From Scytonema sp035967975 (GTDB lineage Bacteria; Cyanobacteriota; Cyanobacteriia; Cyanobacteriales; Nostocaceae), in the NCBI GenBank assembly GCA_035967975.1, contig JAWQFQ010000025.1, forward strand, positions 1-64,000: a stretch of 64,000 bases of DNA. Direction: 5' to 3'. Both the position numbers and the translations under genes were made by a program. The first letter of the stretch is position 1. Each line of letters starts with the position of its first letter. Under the pieces are notes generated by a model. The model did no database searches. It was not told the DNA's origin and saw only the letters and a program-made list of their open reading frames with translations. Below are positions 46,801 to 55,600 of the stretch, piece by piece.

Positions 46801-47400
46801 GCTGTTCCTAATGAAAACAGTGACATCACCGCTAATGCGTTTAGAGGTCAAGGCGGAAGAATATCTATTCGAGCGACTGATATTTTTGGGATCGCACCAC
46901 TCTCTCAGCAAGAGCTTCAGCGGTTGCGCCCTAGTGATTTAAATCCAGATAATTTAATCTCAAATGACATCACTGCGATTTCTCAGCAAAATCCTTCTTT
47001 AAGCGGCACTATAGAAATTAACAGCCCTGATGTTGACCCTGACCAGGGATTAGTGGAGTTTCCTACTTTATTAGTTGATGCTTCTGGGCTAGTGGATACG
47101 AGTTGTGCTGCTTTTGCAAGTTCAAAGGGTAGTGAATTTATCGTCACTGGGCGGGGTGGTTTACCCCCCAGTCCTCATGAACCTCTCAGTAGTGATGTTG
47201 TGTGGTCTGATACTCGATTACCTGCGATCGCTGCACAGCAAAATCGCCTAGAAAGGGTGGCGAAGTTATCTTCTAAACCTGATGTTGTGGAAATTATACC
47301 TGCTACTGGTTGGGTATTTAATGGTAAGGGAGAAGTTACACTTATTTCCCACACGTCTGGTATGAATAATACACAATCTTCTGCTCTGGCTTGTCGCTAA
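43801..47400 (+). CDS. Large TpsA-type exoprotein (filamentous haemagglutinin N-terminal domain)
   Basis: The 1199-residue surface or secreted protein has a signal peptide (to about residue 31), then the TPS secretion domain (about 33-140) with NLFHSFREFSV, HFNDVTNIQNIISRVTG, NLFLLNPNGIVFGPNA and FVAST. A long beta-helix built of repeats such as GGNLTINT..LLVKDGA..SAST follows. The end has a conserved block (TGRGGLPPSP, WSDTRLPA, PATGWVFNGKGEVTL) shared with the paralogue at 50075-52954. The divergent TpsB is its likely transporter. Near-identical DNA repeats in the middle make copy-number change likely. Confidence 0.9.
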   Translation: MPRVSTSWGMYLGLGMAIASTFTAWEHNALAQSIAADDTLPENSRVNVEGNITNITGGTRAGDNLFHSFREFSVLNRNEAHFNDVTNIQNIISRVTGSSISTIDGLIKVLGNANLFLLNPNGIVFGPNARLDINGSFVASTANSIRFADGFEFNARAAQSTPLLTMSVPTGLQYGTNPGRIQVSGDGQGVRTTSQLIDTTNALRVPSNQTLALIGGEVSLEGATLKTAGGRIELGSVSGDGFVSLTPINKGFSFGYETAPNLSNIELTQQAIVDASGEGGGDVQVTGRRITLTDGSQIEASTLRSQPGATVALNARELVEVSGTSVDGFNSGLFVEVYSNATGTGGNLTINTPALLVKDGAFVSASTGGAGQGGDLRIQTGTLQVENGSQVRASTFGAGQGGNLTITADTVQVSNSYLLAEARQNATGTGGNLTINTGTLQVQDGGYVSTTTFGAGQGGNLAITADTVQLSNGGLYAQVVNSNATGDGGNLTINTRTLQVQDGGEVSASTNGSGKGGNLTVIATNNVEVTGGVSADGQFSRSGIFAQANSRATAAAGDVTINTPVLLIKDGAIVSARTFGTAPGGNLTVNATNNVEVIGTAANGARATLSTDTVSNSIEATGGNLTINTPVLLVKDGAIVSASTSGAGQGGNLTVNNADLVEVTGTIPDGTSSSRMGANTSGTGNAGNLTINTRRLVINQGQVGTTTFGEGDAGILTVKASEIELSGYFSNGVDEFPGGLFAQVNSEGSGNGGQLNIETGRLSISNSAKVQVATFGQGNAGDLYIRADEIDIFETPQSSYAYFPGGIFAGVRTTRSVPELPTGSGGSATIETRRLTVRDGGTVTTNTQGIGNAGTLRIRATESIEVFGTTLGAEFREANEPVDSEISAAATRDSIGSPGLLSIETGKLIVRDLGRVTVRGEGATTQATGNLEINARSINLDNKGTITATTNSGNGGDILLTVKDIILLRNNSKISATAGNNNTDGDGGNITINIPRGFIVAVPNENSDITANAFRGQGGRISIRATDIFGIAPLSQQELQRLRPSDLNPDNLISNDITAISQQNPSLSGTIEINSPDVDPDQGLVEFPTLLVDASGLVDTSCAAFASSKGSEFIVTGRGGLPPSPHEPLSSDVVWSDTRLPAIAAQQNRLERVAKLSSKPDVVEIIPATGWVFNGKGEVTLISHTSGMNNTQSSALACR

Positions 47401-47404
47401 GAGG

Positions 47405-47599
47405 TTCCAAATAAAAAGTTTTCAAAGTCCTCTTGTGGTGAGGTAAGGGCGAACAGCCGTTCGCCCCTACCTGGATATGTGTGCTTTCGCCCCTACCCTG
47501 GATATGTGTGCTCCTGCTTGCTGACGGGCGGGAGCTCCTGCTTGCTGACGGGCGGGACGCCCGTACCACAAGAGTGTTGTCGGACTTTTTTATTTGGAA
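47405..47599. mobile_element. MITE-like element with TTCCAAATAAAAAG ends
   Basis: Outer inverted repeats TTCCAAATAAAAAG (47405-47418) and CTTTTTTATTTGGAA (47585-47599) enclose an inner TTGTGG...CCACAAG hairpin and two internal direct repeats (CTGGATATGTGTGCT and TCCTGCTTGCTGACGGGCGG). It begins five bases after the tpsA stop. A shorter relative is at 8777-8872. Confidence 0.65.
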
Positions 47600-47686
47600 G
47601 TCTCTAATTAACTGCTCTAAGGAGAATCGCAAAATGGAGTAAGAGTTGGAGCAATTTAGGTATTTTTAGACCAGGGAGGGAGTTAT

Positions 47687-48385
47687 TCAGCGTCTTGTTA
47701 ACTGTAGGTTTGGTTGGAAAAAGTGATACATAGTATCTTCGGGAGCAAGACGAACAGCTGTGTTATAGTCTGCCATTGCCTGTAACATTTCGCCCATTTC
47801 ATGGTATACTTGGCTACGCCATAGGTATAAAAGGGCGTTGTCTGAATGAAGATTGATGGCTTGGGTATAATCTTCAAGCGCTCCAAGCTTATCTCCTAGG
47901 TGTTTCCGACGGAAATTAGCCCGTTCGGTGTAGAGGTAAGCGTTTTGAGGATGAACGCTAATGGCGTTGTTTAATTCTGCGATCGCTTTTTGAGGAGCTC
48001 CCTGTCGTAAGAAAACATAAGCTTTTTCAATATATGCAATAGCAATTTGCTTATTTCCAGATTTGGTGACTTCTTCTATCGTCTCTGGCTCATCTTTTGC
48101 TGTATTTGCTTTCTGTTGAGAATCCGGTGGGATGGAAGGTTTGCTTAGGTTCAACGCTTTGTATGCTAAGCAAGCAGTTGAGCCTAGAGCTAAAACAATT
48201 CCCACGGCAACCAGCACTGTCGTAAAATCATGTGCAGCTGTGCTATTAGAGTTGTGAAAGGTTTCTATATCTTTCCCAAAAGGGCTTTCTACACTATGAG
48301 AGGCTTGTGCTGGCTGAAGAATCGCGAGGCTCGCTAGTCCTGATAAAGTTAGGATTGGTTTGGGAGAAACGATATTATTCTTCAT
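47687..48385 (-). CDS. Exported TPR membrane protein, paralogue A
   Basis: The 232-residue protein has a signal peptide ending PAQAS (about residue 29), a second hydrophobic helix at about 54-75 (FTTVLVAVGIVLALGSTACLAY) and three TPR-like repeats (about 110-225; AIAYIEKAYVFLRQGAPQKAIAELNNAI, YTERANFRRKHLGDKLGALEDYTQAI, LWRSQVYHEMGEMLQAMADYNTAV). It starts at ATG 48385 with GGAG upstream. A close paralogue lies at 48811-49503, so this is a tandem duplication between the two TpsA genes. Its partner is unknown. Confidence 0.75.
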   Translation of the reverse strand: MKNNIVSPKPILTLSGLASLAILQPAQASHSVESPFGKDIETFHNSNSTAAHDFTTVLVAVGIVLALGSTACLAYKALNLSKPSIPPDSQQKANTAKDEPETIEEVTKSGNKQIAIAYIEKAYVFLRQGAPQKAIAELNNAISVHPQNAYLYTERANFRRKHLGDKLGALEDYTQAINLHSDNALLYLWRSQVYHEMGEMLQAMADYNTAVRLAPEDTMYHFFQPNLQLTRR

Positions 48386-48810
48386 GATTTGGTTGACTCC
48401 GTTACATGGCGCAGCCCTTAAGCTTCTGTGTGTTGTGAACAACGACTAGCATCAGAATTGCCTAGCTATATTAGACTAAATCTGTCTTTAAGCTCTTTGT
48501 GGAAAAAGGTCTGATGACATCCTGTTCCAAAGTCGCTCCTGCCCCTGCTTTGTAAATAAACCCTGACTTCCGTAAATAGTACTAGGCTATCTAAAATATT
48601 AGACGTTTTTGTCTTTAAACAGGAAGCCTTAATTAAATGACTGAATTAAGGTTTTAACAAAGAAAATTAGGTTTAGCCTTAGTCTTAAGTAAGTTTAATC
48701 GTTTCGCTGCTTTACTATAGTAAATAAATATAGTTCAGGTCACTCACCTGAGATTGATGTTCTCGGTGATACCTCAATTCATCAATGACCATTTTCGACT
48801 CAGATTATAG

Positions 48811-49503
48811 TTAGCCTCTTGCTGATTGTAGGTTTGGTTGAACAAGGTGATACATGGTATCTTCCGGAGCAAGACGAAGAGCTGTATTATAGTCTGTCAT
48901 TGCCTGTAACATTTCTCCTAGTTCATGGTATACTTGGCTACGCCATAAGTAAAAGAAGGCATTGTCAGGATGGAGATTGATGGCTTGGGTATAATCCTCA
49001 AGTGCTCCTAGGGGATCAGCTAAATTTTTACGACGGAAATTAGCCCGTTCTGTGTAGAGGTAGGCGTTGTGCGGATGAACGGTGATAGCATGATTCAATT
49101 GGGCGATCGCCCTCTTTACATCTCCCTGTCGCAAAGCAACATAAGCTTTTTCAATATATGCAGCAGCAATCTGTTTATTTCCTAATGTGATAGGTGTTTG
49201 TGTTTCCTCCGGCTCCTCTTTAGCTTTCTGTTGAGAATTCGGTATACTTAAAGAAAACCTGCCTTGGTTCAAATGTCTGTATGCAATGCAAGCTGTTGAG
49301 CTTAAGGCTAAAGCGATTCCCACTGCCACTACTACTGCTGTCAACTCATTTCCAGCGCTGCTAGTGGAGTTTTGAAAGGTCTTGATATCTTTATCAAAAG
49401 TATATTCCCAACTATAAGACGCTTGTGCTGGCTGGGTAACAGCAACACTGGCTAATCCCGGTAAAGTCACTAAGGATGCGGGAGGAACGATGTGTTTTCT
49501 CAT
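48811..49503 (-). CDS. Exported TPR membrane protein, paralogue B
   Basis: The 230-residue protein mirrors its neighbour: a signal peptide ending PAQAS, a hydrophobic helix (ELTAVVVAVGIALALSSTACIAY) and three TPRs with nearly the same residues (AAAYIEKAYVALRQGDVKRAIAQLNHAI, YTERANFRRKNLADPLGALEDYTQAI, LWRSQVYHELGEMLQAMTDYNTAL). It starts at ATG 49503 preceded by AGGAGT. The TPR part is more conserved between the two copies than the linker, which suggests selection on the binding surface. Confidence 0.75.
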   Translation of the reverse strand: MRKHIVPPASLVTLPGLASVAVTQPAQASYSWEYTFDKDIKTFQNSTSSAGNELTAVVVAVGIALALSSTACIAYRHLNQGRFSLSIPNSQQKAKEEPEETQTPITLGNKQIAAAYIEKAYVALRQGDVKRAIAQLNHAITVHPHNAYLYTERANFRRKNLADPLGALEDYTQAINLHPDNAFFYLWRSQVYHELGEMLQAMTDYNTALRLAPEDTMYHLVQPNLQSARG

Positions 49504-50074
49504 TATCTGGGTTACTCCTTTGTTTGTTGCAAATAACACTTATATATAAAAACTGCTTTTGTTAAAAAACTATATAAAGTTTTTTGAATTATCGCCTACC
49601 TTTACATAGTGCTACTACATTAGTATTTTCTCAAAGGTCATTAAATTTAGCTTCTGTAAATAGACTTATACTTTAGGTAAAAGTACTACTCTAGTTATAG
49701 GAATGTACGTACTATCATTTTTGTATTGTAATCATATTGTTGTCTTTATGAGTTTTATTTCAATCATACTTATTGTTTCTGTACTTACTCATCACCATTG
49801 TGGTGGAAAATTTCGGAAAATGCTATACTAAGATTGCATGAAGCTGACTTTTTCTGACTTTACTTTCCAAAAAAATTTTAGTAAGGGTCATACCCTTACA
49901 CGCTGAAATTATTGTCTTGCAGTGGTTTTAACGAGATCGTTCACGGGCGAGGACGCCCGTACCACAAGAAGTATTGTTTAGCTTTGTAAACCGTTTTAAC
50001 GGGTTTGAGCTTTTAGCCCGAATTTTAATTCAGGGCAAAAATACGTATTATTGAACTCCGACTTCGCACTAAGT
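49504..50074. other. Intergenic region with repeat fragments
   Basis: About 570 bp without a gene. It includes a half copy of the TTGTGGTACGGGCG repeat (49938-49968) and a composite repeat related to those at 53510-53592 and 61852-61972 (49985-50037; CCGTTTTAACGGGTT, GCCCGAATTTTAATTCAGGG). Confidence 0.55.
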
Positions 50075-52954
50075 TTAAGGTTTGGAACAGGTTTTAGAAG
50101 TAGACCCTAAACTAGTGGGATGAGATACAGATGAGATAAGTGTTACTTCGCCTTTACCGTTAAATACCCAACCCGTAGCAGGGACAATTTCCAGAACTTC
50201 AGATTTAGCAAGTGGTTTGTTAGCAGATGTTTCTGAGAGGGGCTTTTGTGCTGTAGTACTTGTTACCCGAGTATCTGACCAGAGCACATCAGTGTTAAGA
50301 AAATCATCAGGATTGGGAGGCAAGCCGCCACGTCCGGTAATAATAAATTTACTGCCATCTGACCCACCAAAAGCAGAACAGCCCTGGGCAATAATCTGTG
50401 AGGGATCGACAATCTGTGGTAGCGGTGATTGAATGAGTACTCGACTCGATTCCGTATTGGGACTGTTAATAGTGACTTGACCATCTAACAAGGGGTTACC
50501 AGTCAGGGAAATCGCCGTGACATCATTAGTTGGTAATGTGGCTGGATCGAAGTTATTTAAATCAGTTTGCGTTGAACTGCGTGGCGTGAGTCCAATGATA
50601 CCGTTAGCTTCGATAGTCACATTTCCACCCTGACCCTGAAAAGAGTTAGCTGTAATATCGCTATTCTGCATGGGAACTGCAACAAGGAATTCCGGCTTGG
50701 AGATATTAATGTTACCACCATCTCCGCTTTTATCTTTGCTACCTGCATTCGTAGAGATACGACTATTGTTGCTTAACAGCAATATGTCTGAGGTTTTTAG
50801 TGTAATATTTCCACCATTACCGGATTGAGTTTCAGCAACGATTTGTCCTTGTTTATCCAAAAGGATAATTGGAGCCGTGATTGTAATACTGCCTGCGCCT
50901 TGAGCTTTACTGGTAGTATTAGTATCGTTTACAGTTATGATAGCCCCATCCCGAACTATCAATTTCCCAGTGGAAAGAGATATGTTTCCAGTTTTTCCAG
51001 AAATTTCATCAATTTTTCCAGAGCTTTCATTTTCAGTAGCTTGGGAAAAAAGACCACTGCGAGATATTTCTCCATTTTTAGCTGGTGCATTTCCAGTTAG
51101 CTCTACAGACTCAGAGGCGTTGACAAACAAATTTCCCCCTGTACCTCCATCTCGGCTGGTTACTGAGATTCCTGCTCCATCCCGCACTATCAAACGTCTG
51201 GTGTTAATTCTTATGTTTCCAGCAACTCCATTACCATTACTTTGTTGAGACAATAAAGCGCTACTGGTATCTCCAACATTCGATCTCCCTATCAATTCCA
51301 CAGATTTCCGAGCTGTTACAGTTAAATTTCCACCATTACCTTTACCTTCAGTGTTAGTTGATATTTGTCCTCCACCTTGGATAATCAGCTTTCCTGTATC
51401 AATACTTATGTCTCCGGCTGCTCCTGCTCCTCCTGTTCCACTTCTTAAAAGACTCGCATTTGCTGGATTTGCACCACTGACTATCACCGAGTCAGAAGCC
51501 ACTATAGTCAAATGACCCGCCTTACCATTAGCAGCTGTCGAGGTATCTATTCTTGCCCCATCTTGGACAATTAATTTACCTGTATTAATGGTTACGTTAC
51601 CTGCGTCTCCATTGACGGATTGCGATCGCAAATATAAGCCAGTGATTGAACGACTTGAGGAGTTACTAATGAGTTCGACTGAATCAGAAGCGTTCACAGT
51701 TATATCTCCCGCACGTCCATTACCTCTGGTAGTTCCCGTCCATATCAGTCCCCCATTTTGGACAACTAATTTGTTAGTATCAATCTTGACGTATCCTGCT
51801 GCACCGTTACCTGCGGTTATCGTTCTTATTCGTGCTCCATCTTGGACAACTAACTGACCAGCATTAATCTTGACGTAACCTGCGGGTTTATTTCCTGTAG
51901 TTATAGCTGATACGATAGTGCCGTTTCCGTCCAATTTCACTAAATCGGGAGCGTTTATGGTAACGCTTCCCCCTTGACCTTGACCATTTGTATCAGTAGT
52001 GATTTCGGAACCTCCCCCAACATTCAGTTGCGAGGCTTGAATAAAAACGGTACCACCTATTTGACTCGCACCCAAAGTATCAGCCTGAATCTTAGCTGCA
52101 TCACCTAAACTCACGTTCCCGCCTTGAATCTGAATCGTACCACCGTTGTTGTTACTATTGGCATCAATCACAGATCCTTTCATCTCAATCTCTCCAAAGT
52201 TTGCTACATCTGCATACCCAAAGGCGTAACCTTGATCGAGATTATTTTGAGTCAGAGGAGTTAAGCTGACCAGACCTGCTTCTGCAACACTACCTAGTTC
52301 AATTCTTCCTTCTTCAGCCTTTAAGTTACCTGTTTGCAGGTTAACATTACCACCGACTAAAGCCAGAGTTTTTCCGGTTGGTACCTCTAAATTACCCCGT
52401 ACAGTAATACTCCCAGCCCTTGAGCCAAACTGTAGTCCTGTGGGAACACTCATTGTTAACAAAGGGGTGGTTTGAGGATTTTTGGCGCTAAACTCTTTCC
52501 CATCCGCAAACTTTAAGCTGTCCGCTGTCGTAGCTATAAACGAACCTCTGAGGTCTAAACTGGCGTTTTGTCCAAAAACAATCCCTTGAGGATTAATTAA
52601 AAATAGGTTGGCATTTCCTGCAACCTTAATTAGACCATCAATGTTAGAGATAGATAAACCTGTGACGCGGCTAATGATGTTTTGAATAGCAGCAGCATTG
52701 TTAAAATGAGCTTGCTCACCAGCGTTAACAGAAAAATCTTTAAAGCTGTGGAACAGATTACCCCCCTGTTGTGTACCACCATTAATATTCCAGATTTTCC
52801 CTTCTAAGTTAACAATTGATGGATTCGGTAAAGTACCATCAGAGGTAATCTGGGCAATAACGCAATCTGTAGAAGAAAAGCCTCCACTAACAATTCCAAT
52901 CCCAAGTCCTAAAAATCTGCCCCAACTCCAATTCCAACCGTTAGTACTTAGCAT
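50075..52954 (-). CDS. Second TpsA-type exoprotein
   Basis: The 959-residue paralogue has a signal peptide, the TPS domain (NLFHSFKDFSVNAGEQAHFNN, NIISRVTG, NLFLINPQGIVFGQNASLDLRGSF), a beta-helix of GNVTINTGKLIVQDGARI-type repeats, and the same C-terminal block (TGRGGLPPNPDDF, WSDTRV, PATGWVFNGKGEVTL). It starts at ATG 52954 with AAGGAG upstream; a TTG at 52984 is less likely. It has no TpsB of its own nearby, so it may share the transporter at 41527. Confidence 0.88.
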   Translation of the reverse strand: MLSTNGWNWSWGRFLGLGIGIVSGGFSSTDCVIAQITSDGTLPNPSIVNLEGKIWNINGGTQQGGNLFHSFKDFSVNAGEQAHFNNAAAIQNIISRVTGLSISNIDGLIKVAGNANLFLINPQGIVFGQNASLDLRGSFIATTADSLKFADGKEFSAKNPQTTPLLTMSVPTGLQFGSRAGSITVRGNLEVPTGKTLALVGGNVNLQTGNLKAEEGRIELGSVAEAGLVSLTPLTQNNLDQGYAFGYADVANFGEIEMKGSVIDANSNNNGGTIQIQGGNVSLGDAAKIQADTLGASQIGGTVFIQASQLNVGGGSEITTDTNGQGQGGSVTINAPDLVKLDGNGTIVSAITTGNKPAGYVKINAGQLVVQDGARIRTITAGNGAAGYVKIDTNKLVVQNGGLIWTGTTRGNGRAGDITVNASDSVELISNSSSRSITGLYLRSQSVNGDAGNVTINTGKLIVQDGARIDTSTAANGKAGHLTIVASDSVIVSGANPANASLLRSGTGGAGAAGDISIDTGKLIIQGGGQISTNTEGKGNGGNLTVTARKSVELIGRSNVGDTSSALLSQQSNGNGVAGNIRINTRRLIVRDGAGISVTSRDGGTGGNLFVNASESVELTGNAPAKNGEISRSGLFSQATENESSGKIDEISGKTGNISLSTGKLIVRDGAIITVNDTNTTSKAQGAGSITITAPIILLDKQGQIVAETQSGNGGNITLKTSDILLLSNNSRISTNAGSKDKSGDGGNINISKPEFLVAVPMQNSDITANSFQGQGGNVTIEANGIIGLTPRSSTQTDLNNFDPATLPTNDVTAISLTGNPLLDGQVTINSPNTESSRVLIQSPLPQIVDPSQIIAQGCSAFGGSDGSKFIITGRGGLPPNPDDFLNTDVLWSDTRVTSTTAQKPLSETSANKPLAKSEVLEIVPATGWVFNGKGEVTLISSVSHPTSLGSTSKTCSKP

Positions 52955-53752
52955 CAATACTCGTACTCCTTGACAAAACAGCAATGGCTAAGCACCCTGA
53001 CATAGCACAATAAGGATTGATACAAGTAAGTTTGCACAAAGAATCACTACTGGTTTGTAGTTGCGCTTTAGCGCTAAAGCGTAACCACAAACAGAATCTA
53101 GAAAATTTACGTTTTGTTACATAGTTATATTTTTTCTTGTTAACTTACTTACTTACATCCTCTACTTCCATTTAATTAAATAACGCTGCATTAGTGTTAA
53201 ATACAGTTCGTTTAAATTAACATAAAATCTGACTTTTATGCAAAATTAGAAACCCGGTTTCTCAAAGAAACCGGGTTTCTGGGACGTATTGCAAGTCATT
53301 CGGTTATATATTTACAAGTCATAAATACTGTATCCGGAAAAATTCTATTTTTTTACTTATCTTTCACAAAAGACGAATTGAATATATTTTTTTTATAAAA
53401 ACCTCAGTAATTTTATGGTGTTTTTTCAAAAAATCCAATATTTTATCTGTTAAAAAGTTAGTTGTCCGTCTAAACAAGATTACAAAATAAAAAGAGTTGG
53501 TTTGTTAGTTAAGCCCTAAATTAAAATTTGGGTTAAAAGCTATATTCAGTCAGATAAATCTGACTTTAGCTAAAAGCTGCAAAATTTATTTCACACCGAG
53601 AAACCATCGTAGTCTTGCAGCAGTTTTTGTAAATCACGCAATTATTAAATCGGTCAAGTTTGTGTAATTTACTACTAAAAAAATCCTTCTCTTTTATCAG
53701 TTCGGGCAAAAAAAGAAACAAAGTACTGACTACTCACTTGGAGAGATAGTTA
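52955..53752. other. Divergent non-coding region with palindromes
   Basis: About 800 bp with no gene. It contains a perfect 18-bp palindrome CGCTTTAGCGCTAAAGCG (53064-53081), an AGAAACCCGG hairpin (53248-53280), and a repeat with TCAGTCAGATAAATCTGACT near 53548-53567 that recurs at about 61935-61953. It is AT-rich between 53330 and 53480. Confidence 0.6.
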
Positions 53753-54835
53753 ATGAAGAATCAAGTCGTACATTATTCACCTGTAAATTCACGTTTGAAA
53801 AGCTTTGGTGCGATCGCCTTATTAGCATTAACAGGTGTATCAATGACCACATCGAAAGCTAGAGCGTTAGATATTGATATAGACTTCATCGATATTCCAC
53901 CATCAGTAGATACCGAAGGTGCAAGTGCATTAGGGAAAGATGCGTCTGACGTGGGGAATATACCAAACGTGCTACAAAATGGCGGACCTTTGAATAATCC
54001 AGTTGGTGGAGGTAATGTCATTGACATATTTAGAGCAGCTGCGGATTGTTGGGAGCAAGCTATTAAAGACGATTTTAGGATTAACCTCAAGTTTGGATCT
54101 GCTGATTTAGGGAGTATAAGCGGCTACCTCATTAACAACGACGAGTTTGATCGAACTCAGGTTCTTATAGATGGAGCTCTGGCGCTTCATATCCCTGATA
54201 GCTTCACACCAGATGGAACTAGAGAAACAGAAGGCACTATCATCTTCAATAGCAACCCTACTGTCAAATTTTTTCTAGACTCCACTCCCAATACAAGCGA
54301 AGAGTATAGCCAGTTCTCTAACAATGAGGGAAATTTAGGAGGTGGTACTGTTAATACAGGACGCGCAGCTAATGTTATTAGTACTGGTACCTCTCCAGGA
54401 TATGACTTATTTACAGTTGCTCTTCATGAAATTGGACATGCATTAGGTCTGAGCAAAGTCAATGAGGCTGCCAGAAACGAGGTAGAGCCAGATGGTAACA
54501 TAGATGTAAGAGCGTCACTCCCGTTTGCTGGTACAACTATACCTACAACATTTGCAACAGACGGAGATATTCATATCGCTCCCCAATTCTTTAATGCTGT
54601 GGGTATTTCAAGACTGAGAGCAGGACAGCGAAAGCTCCTCTCTGGAATTGATATTTTAGCAGCAGCTGAGATTAGCAAGTTCAAAGACGTTAATCTAAAC
54701 GCTTGCGATCTATGCGAGAATAAACCATCACAGAAAGTTCCAGAACCATCCTCTCTCGCTTCCCTTTTTAGTGTAGCCGTTGCGATCGCAGCAAGCCGAA
54801 AACGCTTGCAAGCCAAATTCTTGAAGTTGAGCTAA
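53753..54835 (+). CDS. PEP-CTERM metalloprotease of the HEIGH type
   Basis: The 360-residue exported protein has a signal peptide (to about residue 39), a metalloprotease core with HEIGH at 225-229 (TVALHEIGHALGLSK), and a PEP-CTERM sorting tail: VPEPSS (329-334), a hydrophobic helix and a basic end (SRKR). In metzincins a third histidine follows as HExxHxxGxxH; here that position is Lys235. Another ligand must serve, as in the related NF038122 family, or activity is lost. GGAGAG precedes the ATG. It lies next to the exoprotein genes. Confidence 0.78.
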   Translation: MKNQVVHYSPVNSRLKSFGAIALLALTGVSMTTSKARALDIDIDFIDIPPSVDTEGASALGKDASDVGNIPNVLQNGGPLNNPVGGGNVIDIFRAAADCWEQAIKDDFRINLKFGSADLGSISGYLINNDEFDRTQVLIDGALALHIPDSFTPDGTRETEGTIIFNSNPTVKFFLDSTPNTSEEYSQFSNNEGNLGGGTVNTGRAANVISTGTSPGYDLFTVALHEIGHALGLSKVNEAARNEVEPDGNIDVRASLPFAGTTIPTTFATDGDIHIAPQFFNAVGISRLRAGQRKLLSGIDILAAAEISKFKDVNLNACDLCENKPSQKVPEPSSLASLFSVAVAIAASRKRLQAKFLKLS

Positions 54836-54865
54836 TTAGTCAATTGAGAGAAAATACTGAGCCCG

Positions 54866-54898
54866 AGAAACCCGGTATCTTGGAGATACCGGGTTTCT
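54866..54898. terminator. AGAAACCCGG palindromic hairpin after the PEP-CTERM gene
   Basis: A 33-nt near-perfect inverted repeat, differing from 23806-23838 by one base. It lies between convergent genes and could terminate both. Confidence 0.7.
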
Positions 54899-54914
54899 GT
54901 CGAATTGTGGAGCC

Positions 54915-55280
54915 TCAATTATCCAAAAGTCCCTTGCTACGTAGTTCTTTAAATACCTCTGGATCGCGCCCATACTTTGCTATACGTTCTCGAAACTTCA
55001 TAATTCCGCGATGTGGACTCATTTCCTGTGCCTGACGTTGCTGATGTCCCCACTCAAGCCAATTGGTAAAATATTTACCAACCTTTTCTTTATTATGCAA
55101 ATAATACAAAATTGTCGCATAAACTTGTTCTAAAGTCACAGTGCGAAATTTTGGAACAATCTCCTCTGGGCTCATTTTGCGATGTATGTATTCGTAAAGA
55201 ATGCTTTCAATCCCCACTCGTGTACCCTTAATCCGAATGTCACCAGGTGTAAAAAAGTCAAAATAGTCTTCTAGTTGCAT
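54915..55280 (-). CDS. DUF433-domain protein
   Basis: The 121-residue protein has a DUF433 domain (about 3-75): FFTPGDIRIKGTRVGIESILYEYIHRKMSPEEIVPKF with a helix-turn-helix-like core, followed by LEQVYATILYYLHNKE. The C-terminal extension is charged. Short DUF433 proteins are usually paired with DUF5615 (PIN-like) toxins as antitoxins, but no such partner is seen here. ATG 55280 is preferred to a GTG at 55292. Confidence 0.8.
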   Translation of the reverse strand: MQLEDYFDFFTPGDIRIKGTRVGIESILYEYIHRKMSPEEIVPKFRTVTLEQVYATILYYLHNKEKVGKYFTNWLEWGHQQRQAQEMSPHRGIMKFRERIAKYGRDPEVFKELRSKGLLDN

Positions 55281-55439
55281 AATAGTAATCACGTAAACTT
55301 TTTCAAATTAAGTGCTGACTAGCAATCGCAGTCTGTTTCTATCTTACTCAAGAAAATGTACCTACATTATTTATAGGGAAAGTACCATAGTGTAGGAGAA
55401 ATTTGGGATTAATTGGACACCCAACCTTCTTTACGTTTT

Positions 55440-55600
55440 CGCGTCACCTCTATACAGGTAGTTAGAGCAATAGTTCTACGCTTAGAACAACTCGTCTAAG
55501 AAGAATGGCACACCTCAATGGTGGCAACTACCGATCATGGTAGGTAACTGTCGCCCCTCTACACATGGGGCTGACTCAGCAGCTGTAGCTAAGGAGAGCC
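55440..55600 (-). ncRNA. Candidate TnpB guide RNA (omega RNA) scaffold at the IS607 right end
   Basis: Directly after the tnpB stop, five hairpins are stacked within 130 bp: GTTCT/AGAAC (55473-55488), CACC/GGTG (55511-55523), CTACC/GGTAG (55528-55543), GCCCC/GGGGC (55553-55571) and an ACCT/AGGT pair near 55446-55459. Such a dense structure at the tnpB 3' end and element end is where guide RNAs of TnpB are made. Confidence 0.45.

Noticed and set aside
44565..46829. Several 90-160 codon ORFs antisense to the tpsA gene
   Set aside because: They are shadows of the repetitive beta-helix coding sequence in the opposite strand, rich in Val, Ser and Thr, without start signals.
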